Shown here piece after piece: positions 60,074 to 64,000 of a DNA stretch of 64,000 nt. The stretch comes from an uncultured Burkholderiales bacterium. Its GTDB lineage: Bacteria > Pseudomonadota > Gammaproteobacteria > Burkholderiales > Burkholderiaceae_C. The notes under the pieces were generated by a model. It was not told the origin of the DNA. It worked only from the letters and a program-made list of their open reading frames with translations, and ran no database searches. The stretch covers positions 1 through 64,000 of the forward strand of contig CAIMTJ010000042.1 in the NCBI GenBank assembly GCA_903844385.1. The letters run 5' to 3'. The position numbers were made by a program, and so were the translations under genes. Numbering within the stretch: position 1 is the stretch's first letter; every line of letters begins with the position of its first letter.

Positions 60074-60643
60074 TCAAGTCGACATCAAGCTCGCTTGCAC
60101 TTCAATGCTACCTCGCTCGCTGCTGAGTGTGAGTGTTTGCTCTTGGATGGTGGCTTGCAAGTTCATGCTGCGCTCGGCCAAGCTCACCAAGGACTGGGTG
60201 ACCTCATGGGGGAGGCCCCAGACTTGCAATTTTTGCAAACGTGACAGTTTGTTGCGAATACCATTCCACCAAATCTCTTTGGCGTGATTGAAAGCATAGA
60301 CCAGCACCAAGTCGGCTTGTGAGCACGCTTTACTCAAGGGCTTGTCTTCGGGTTGACCCACTTCGATCCACACGCGTTTTCTGGAGGTGAAATCGAGCAA
60401 ATACAAGTCAGGATCATTGGGGTCGGACAAACCCGCACCGAAGACCCATGAGCCATCACCCTTACAAATCTCTTGGAGTCGATAGGCGTTCAAGGCCAAG
60501 GCAACAAGGCGCACCATCATGCGCTCATCGGTCTCGCTGGGGTGTCTGGCCAAGGTGAGGCTATGGTCTTCGTAGTAAGAGTGATCAATGTCTGCGATGT
60601 GCAGCTGCGCTTTATAAATCGTGGACTTGATGGCCATGGTCAC
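60074..60643 (-). CDS. yaeQ: YaeQ family protein
   Basis: MAIKSTIYKAQLHIADIDHSYYEDHSLTLARHPSETDERMMVRLVALALNA. Confidence 0.93.
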   Translation of the reverse strand: MTMAIKSTIYKAQLHIADIDHSYYEDHSLTLARHPSETDERMMVRLVALALNAYRLQEICKGDGSWVFGAGLSDPNDPDLYLLDFTSRKRVWIEVGQPEDKPLSKACSQADLVLVYAFNHAKEIWWNGIRNKLSRLQKLQVWGLPHEVTQSLVSLAERSMNLQATIQEQTLTLSSERGSIEVQASLMST

Positions 60644-60776
60644 TTTCAGTCAGTGGGCAAGGTTGAGAGACAAAAAAACTTGAAGGGCCATGCCGTTGAT
60701 TCACCCAAGTATCGGGTGTGATGAAGCTAGAGCCCCCAGCTTGGGCAAACCCCAACTGGGGAAACCTCCTAGCCCA

Positions 60777-61292
60777 TCAAGCCATCAATGAACCGGCCAA
60801 GTAATCTCGCTTGCCCAGGGGCACGCCGTTGTGGCGCAAGATGCTGTAGGCCGTGGTGATGTGAAAAAACATATTGGGCAAGACCCAATGGAGCAAATAA
60901 TCTTCTGCCACCATGGTTTTGGTTTCCTTGCCAACGGTGAAGGTCACATCGCGACCTGCTGCTTGGTCCATGGCTTGGGGGGTCACGGTCTCAATCCAGT
61001 CGATGGTTTTGCTCACACGCTCAATCAACTGCTCAAAGGTTGTTTCTGTGTCATCGAATTTGGGCGCATCCACGTTCGCAATTCTGGATGCCCCCAATTT
61101 GGCCGCATCGCATGCAATCAAAATTTGGCGTTTAAAGGGCAGCATATCGGGTGCCAAGCGGTACTCCACCAAGACTTGGGTGTCGAATCCACGCTCCGCT
61201 GCGTTGGTGAGTGTTTTTTGCAAACACGTCTTCAAATTACCGAGAAAGAGTTTAAAGACCGGCAAACTCGCCGTTGACAATACGTTTGACAT
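60777..61292 (-). CDS. DUF1993 family protein
   Basis: LPVFKLFLGNLKTCLQKTLTNAAERGFDTQVLVEYRLAPDMLPFKRQILIACDAAK...FFHITTAYSILRHNGVPLGKRDYL. Confidence 0.88.
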   Translation of the reverse strand: MSNVLSTASLPVFKLFLGNLKTCLQKTLTNAAERGFDTQVLVEYRLAPDMLPFKRQILIACDAAKLGASRIANVDAPKFDDTETTFEQLIERVSKTIDWIETVTPQAMDQAAGRDVTFTVGKETKTMVAEDYLLHWVLPNMFFHITTAYSILRHNGVPLGKRDYLAGSLMA

Positions 61293-61993
61293 TCGAAAAA
61301 GTTCCTTGAAAAAAATGATAGCCAGCTGAAAACGAGACAATGGGGCCACGCTCCCCTGGCTCAGGATGACCACCCTCCATCTTAACCTCATGCACGCTGC
61401 TGCTCGGGCAACGCCAACATGGTTTTCATGGTCCACGCCTAATTGACGGCATTCAAGCCCACCCCAACCCCCCGCTTAAAACCGACAGGCTCATCCTCGC
61501 CGTCCTAAGCCAAGACGAGCTTCGGGGCTACTGGCAGGGTAAGGTCCAGGGTGTGAATGGGGTTGGCACAGTGCGGGTAAGTTGAAAAACCAAGAAAACC
61601 CTTGGTTTTGTCAAAGACTTCGCCCCAAAGACAGCACCAGAACAAAGGGGAGGTTTTGCAATACAAAAAGCTATTTTGATTTGCGCAATCAAGAAGTCGT
61701 TTTCGCAGCTTTGACTTCATGACGCGAAACCCAGACCTGTTTTGATGCCAACCAGCCAAGACAGCGGCTTGGCTCGCCCAAAGCCCGCCAATCTGAGGCC
61801 ATCACACACCGATCACAAATTTAGGGCAAAATGATCCAGTGTTGTGTGAAGTCTGAACTTTTAAGATTCAGCGCCATCCAGCATGACCAGACCCCAGTGG
61901 ACCGAATCAGCTTCTTATTGTTTGCGCGTGGGCTTGAATTCCCAGCCCTCACCCTCAAATGGATTGTCATTGCCTAATAGGAGTTTAATTCTC

Positions 61994-62869
61994 ATGAAAT
62001 TCAACCTTTTGACCAGCACCTTCGCCCGTGGCTTGGTGTCTTTGGCCTTGTTCGCGCTCAGTGCCTCTTGGGCCTTGGCCGCCGACCCCTCCATGAGCGA
62101 AGTCTACAAAGCGGCTGAGTCGGGCAACTTTGCCCAAGCCAACGCCATGATGAAACAAGTCTTGATCGACCACCCCAACAGCGGCAAGGCTCATTTTGTC
62201 AATGCCGAAATTTTGGCCAAGGAAGGTCGGCTTGATGCAGCCCGAGACGAGCTACAAATTGCCGAGAAATTAAGCCCCGGCTTGACGTTTGCCAAGCCAG
62301 AGGCCTTGAGTGGCTTAAAAGCGCGATTGAGTGCACCACCACCGGTTGTGGCGCAAAACAACAACTACGCACCGAGCCATGAGCGTGCAGCAAGCAGCAC
62401 GCCGAGCTTATTGCCTTGGATCATCGGTTTTGCGGTCTTGGCCTTTATCTTTTTGGTCTACCGCATGTTTGCACGCCCTCAGCAAGTTTATATGCCACAA
62501 CCTCAATACGGTGGCACAGGCCCAACGCCCATGGGCGGCGGTATGCCCATGGGACAGCCTTATGGACCCGCCCCGATGGGAGGTGGCGGGGGCATTGGAT
62601 CAGGCATCATGGGTGGCTTGGTCACGGGTGCAGCAGTGGGTGCTGGCATGGTTGCGGGTGAAGCCCTCATGCACAATGTTCTGGGTGAACACGGCAACTC
62701 CAACCAAGGTGGCTTCGCGCCCAACAACAATAACAACAACGGCTTTCAAGACAATGGCTACCCGTCTCAGAGTGGCGGAAACTATGACATGGGTGGCAAT
62801 AATTTCGGCGTCCAAGATTCCAGTTCTTGGGATGACTCCTCTAGCGGTGGCGGCTCTGACGACTGGTAA
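61994..62869 (+). CDS. Exported/membrane TPR-like protein with Gly/Asn/Ser-rich C-terminal region
   Basis: Signal peptide MKFNLLTSTFARGLVSLALFALSASWALAAD; TPR-like helices; TM LLPWIIGFAVLAFIFLVYRMF; tail SSWDDSSSGGGSDDW. Confidence 0.8.
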   Translation: MKFNLLTSTFARGLVSLALFALSASWALAADPSMSEVYKAAESGNFAQANAMMKQVLIDHPNSGKAHFVNAEILAKEGRLDAARDELQIAEKLSPGLTFAKPEALSGLKARLSAPPPVVAQNNNYAPSHERAASSTPSLLPWIIGFAVLAFIFLVYRMFARPQQVYMPQPQYGGTGPTPMGGGMPMGQPYGPAPMGGGGGIGSGIMGGLVTGAAVGAGMVAGEALMHNVLGEHGNSNQGGFAPNNNNNNGFQDNGYPSQSGGNYDMGGNNFGVQDSSSWDDSSSGGGSDDW

Positions 62870-62969
62870 ATCCACCCAAGGCGCTCAGCTGACCTGACCG
62901 CGACTGAGCGCATTGCTTGACCAAAAGGGGACGATAGAGCTCCCCACTCAAGCACAAAGAACAGACTCC

Positions 62970-63767
62970 CTACTGGGGGTTTTGTGCTTGGGCATACTTC
63001 AAAATTGCTTGACTCACCGTGTGTCTTTCTTGGTCAATGGTGATCATGTGGTAGCTGTTGGTCAAAATCAAGGTTTGCAGTGAGCCCGCCCTCCAGTGCA
63101 ACTCAAGCCAACGAACATTTTTCAAACTCGCCACTTCATCGAGCTCGGCATGGATGACAAGCCCATGAGGCAGCGCGCTGCCAGGCAAGTGCTTTTTAAC
63201 AAATGAGCGCAATCGAAAGTTTTGTTTGAGGTGACCAATTTCCAGCACACTGGCCCCAGCCGCAGACACCCGGCGACGCGTTAACTCTCGTTTGATCCAA
63301 GCACGAATCCGCTCATTCTTGACGCCAAAGGGCTCTTTCTCGCGGTATTTCCAAAACACCCCCAAGGGAGTGAACAAGGCCACGGGCAAGAGCCATTGAT
63401 AAAACGGAATGGACCACCCATCAACCCAAATGGAGGTTGACAGCAGCACCAAAGCGTCGACACTTTGAGGGTATTTGATCGTCAAGGCCAGGGCTAAATT
63501 CGCCCCCGAAGACAAACCCACCAAGGTGATGCGCTCAAACTCGAGACGCTCGCACATGATTTGCCCATGCAAATGATCCACCCAGCTCTCAAAGCTCACC
63601 GCCACTTGCTTGGTTTTTTCTGGATCAAAAGAATAACCGGGGATGGACACCCCCTTGGTTTGAAAGCCTTGCTTATCCAAGCTGGTTTGGACACTGGCGA
63701 GTTCTTCGGGCGTACTACATAGCCCAGGCAGCATCAGATAAAGTGAGCCAGCAGCAGCGCTCATCAT
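62970..63767 (-). CDS. Alpha/beta hydrolase (esterase/carboxylesterase-like)
   Basis: LVGLSSGANLALALTIKYPQSVDALVLLSTSIW (nucleophile elbow GLSSG), late acid/His regions HAELDEVAS and SYHMITID. Confidence 0.88.
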   Translation of the reverse strand: MMSAAAGSLYLMLPGLCSTPEELASVQTSLDKQGFQTKGVSIPGYSFDPEKTKQVAVSFESWVDHLHGQIMCERLEFERITLVGLSSGANLALALTIKYPQSVDALVLLSTSIWVDGWSIPFYQWLLPVALFTPLGVFWKYREKEPFGVKNERIRAWIKRELTRRRVSAAGASVLEIGHLKQNFRLRSFVKKHLPGSALPHGLVIHAELDEVASLKNVRWLELHWRAGSLQTLILTNSYHMITIDQERHTVSQAILKYAQAQNPQ

Positions 63768-64000
63768 ACTAAAGATAGGTCAATCATAGATCCACATTAT
63801 CCGTCAGTTTGAATCCAAGACCGAGCGATGACGCCGCGAAGACATCTCAATAAGCGCATGAATGTAATCTCTCACCGCCATCACACCTGCCCAATACATT
63901 CTAGAATACGCTTTGCCAGTCCTCTCCCAAAGCACCACCACCCCTGCGCCTTGGGCTCACACCTTAGCCCCCTCTTGATTGAAGCCACCACCGCCATGAT

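Noticed and set aside
61505-61759. 84 aa minus-strand ORF
   Set aside because: No clear start context or domain; weak coding appearance
63996-64000. ATG at the right edge as a possible start of a next gene
   Set aside because: Only five bases are available, so it cannot be supported
1-64000. CRISPR arrays, IS elements, prophage, tRNA/rRNA genes
   Set aside because: I found no regularly spaced repeats, transposase/integrase motifs or convincing tRNA cloverleaf by eye; tRNAscan-SE or Infernal would be needed to exclude small RNA genes

Overview
This 64 kb window looks like a betaproteobacterial chromosome segment, probably Burkholderiales/Comamonadaceae-like; the taxon is inferred from gene content only. 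It is densely coding, and I saw no rRNA, tRNA, CRISPR array, IS element or prophage. Main blocks: (1) aceF (partial)/aceE, a PAS histidine kinase plus FixJ-type regulator, folD and an M3 oligopeptidase. (2) An operon-like DUF6502 - DUF5666 - di-heme cytochrome c peroxidase set, divergent from an internally duplicated uncharacterised protein, with striking TATGGGAA-N3-TTCCCATA palindromes between them. (3) Housekeeping and mixed genes: rpiA, pyrD, phasin, MFS transporters, a DnaQ-like exonuclease, HAD, amidase, PhhB. (4) A catabolic region of about 23 kb with a Liv ABC transporter, three TctC-type binding proteins, a class II aldolase with a signal peptide, a TPP enzyme, a D-hydroxyacid dehydrogenase, an M24 protein with altered metal ligands, a Gld-type ABC exporter, an atypical SDR, a DUF3500 protein with a His-rich tail, a FAD monooxygenase, a Rieske oxygenase and a DUF393 protein. 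(5) A circularly permuted ATP-grasp / alpha-E / transglutaminase / DUF2126 cluster. Its divergent promoter region contains one perfect and one near-perfect NtrC-type box (GCACCA-N3-TGGTGC) and sigma54-like -24/-12 elements facing both ways. (6) YaeQ, DUF1993, a TPR/low-complexity membrane protein and an alpha/beta hydrolase. The best candidates for undescribed biology are the predicted nitrogen-controlled ATP-grasp/alpha-E/transglutaminase system and the palindrome-controlled DUF6502/DUF5666/peroxidase/duplicated-protein locus. All assignments come from reading motifs by eye; no database search was run.
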